Source: Chloroflexi bacterium RBG_16_57_11 | GTDB taxonomy: Bacteria; Chloroflexota; Anaerolineae; Anaerolineales; UBA4823 | Length of the DNA stretch: 6,199 nt | Direction of reading: 5' to 3' | NCBI GenBank assembly: GCA_001795165.1 | Contig: MGNS01000044.1 | Coordinates: 1 to 6,199 of the forward strand | Part shown: one piece after another, positions 6,139-6,199 of the stretch | Layout of the letters: every line of letters starts with the position of its first letter | Position numbering within the stretch: position 1 is the first letter of the stretch | Made by a program: the position numbers and the translations under genes | Notes under the pieces: model-generated | The model's input: the letters and a program-made list of their open reading frames with translations, nothing else | The model's database searches: none | Told to the model about the DNA's origin: nothing

Positions 6139-6167
6139 ATCATAGCACCAAGCCATCTGCCTGTCAA
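6139..6167 (-). promoter_or_regulatory. Near-consensus sigma-70 promoter of the operon
   Basis: On the minus strand TTGACA (6162-6167) is separated by exactly 17 bases from TATGAT (6139-6144), and the -10 is preceded by TGC, an extended -10 element. An AT-rich stretch (6183-6199) lies upstream and could act as an UP element. Transcription is predicted to start at about 6131-6132, leaving a leader of about 53 bases before the regulator ATG. No other promoter of this quality is visible between the genes, so it probably serves the whole operon. Confidence 0.85.
6140..6150. promoter_or_regulatory. Possible secondary operator overlapping the -10 element
   Basis: TCAT-AGC-ACCA is the mirror image of the downstream secondary site: one perfect ACCA half and one degraded half. 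Its centre is 21 bases from the central operator, and it covers most of the -10 hexamer and the TG extension. Because it overlaps the -10, part of its sequence is constrained by the promoter itself, which lowers confidence. Confidence 0.4.
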
Positions 6168-6199
6168 TAGACACAGCCTGGATTAAGTCAAAATTTTTC

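Noticed and set aside
6186..6191. TTGACT on the minus strand as an alternative -35 box
   Set aside because: At 17 bases it is followed by ATTGAC, not a -10 hexamer. The TTGACA/TATGAT pair downstream is far better.
1..6199. CRISPR arrays, tRNA or rRNA genes, insertion sequences, attachment sites
   Set aside because: No regularly spaced repeats, cloverleaf-like segments, transposase motifs or terminal inverted repeats are visible; coding density is nearly complete.

Overview
The window holds one tightly packed minus-strand operon that reads from right to left. I see no plus-strand gene. In transcription order it contains a GntR/FadR-type repressor, the alpha and beta subunits of a thiamine-diphosphate (ThDP) dehydrogenase (E1), a lipoyl acyltransferase (E2), and three consecutive short-chain dehydrogenases/reductases (SDRs), the last cut by the left edge. 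Intergenic gaps are 41, 13, 74 and 53 bases. Two junctions overlap, E1-alpha/E1-beta by 14 bases and E2/first SDR by 4 bases (ATGA), so the genes are probably co-transcribed and partly translationally coupled.

Right end (about 6079-6199): a near-consensus sigma-70 promoter (TTGACA, 17-base spacer, extended TGC-TATGAT) lies about 53 bases upstream of the repressor start. Directly after the predicted transcription start is TGGT-ATG-ACCA, the core operator shape of FadR/PdhR-class regulators. It is flanked on both sides by mirror-image imperfect copies. The repressor therefore probably controls its own operon.

Middle (1794-5326): the E1 subunits look more like acetoin dehydrogenase (AcoA/AcoB) than pyruvate dehydrogenase. 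The E2 has one lipoyl domain, apparently two E3-binding domains and an intact HxxxDG catalytic motif. No E3 (dihydrolipoamide dehydrogenase) is in the window. It must lie further downstream or be shared with another complex.

Left part (1-1797): three SDRs in tandem. The first is a textbook FabG/acetoin-reductase-like enzyme. The second has a replaced tetrad Asn and an NNAF motif instead of NNAG. Only the N-terminus of the third is visible.

Working hypothesis (inference): the SDRs interconvert hydroxyl and keto groups of a polyol, acyloin or diketone, and the E1/E2 complex cleaves the resulting alpha-hydroxyketone or 2-oxo compound oxidatively to an acyl-CoA. The repressor senses an acid or ketol intermediate. 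The substrate cannot be read from the sequence. Strong AAGGAGGT Shine-Dalgarno sites, a sigma-70 promoter and fairly GC-rich coding DNA indicate a bacterium. The protein style would fit Chloroflexota or a similar environmental lineage, but that is a weak impression.
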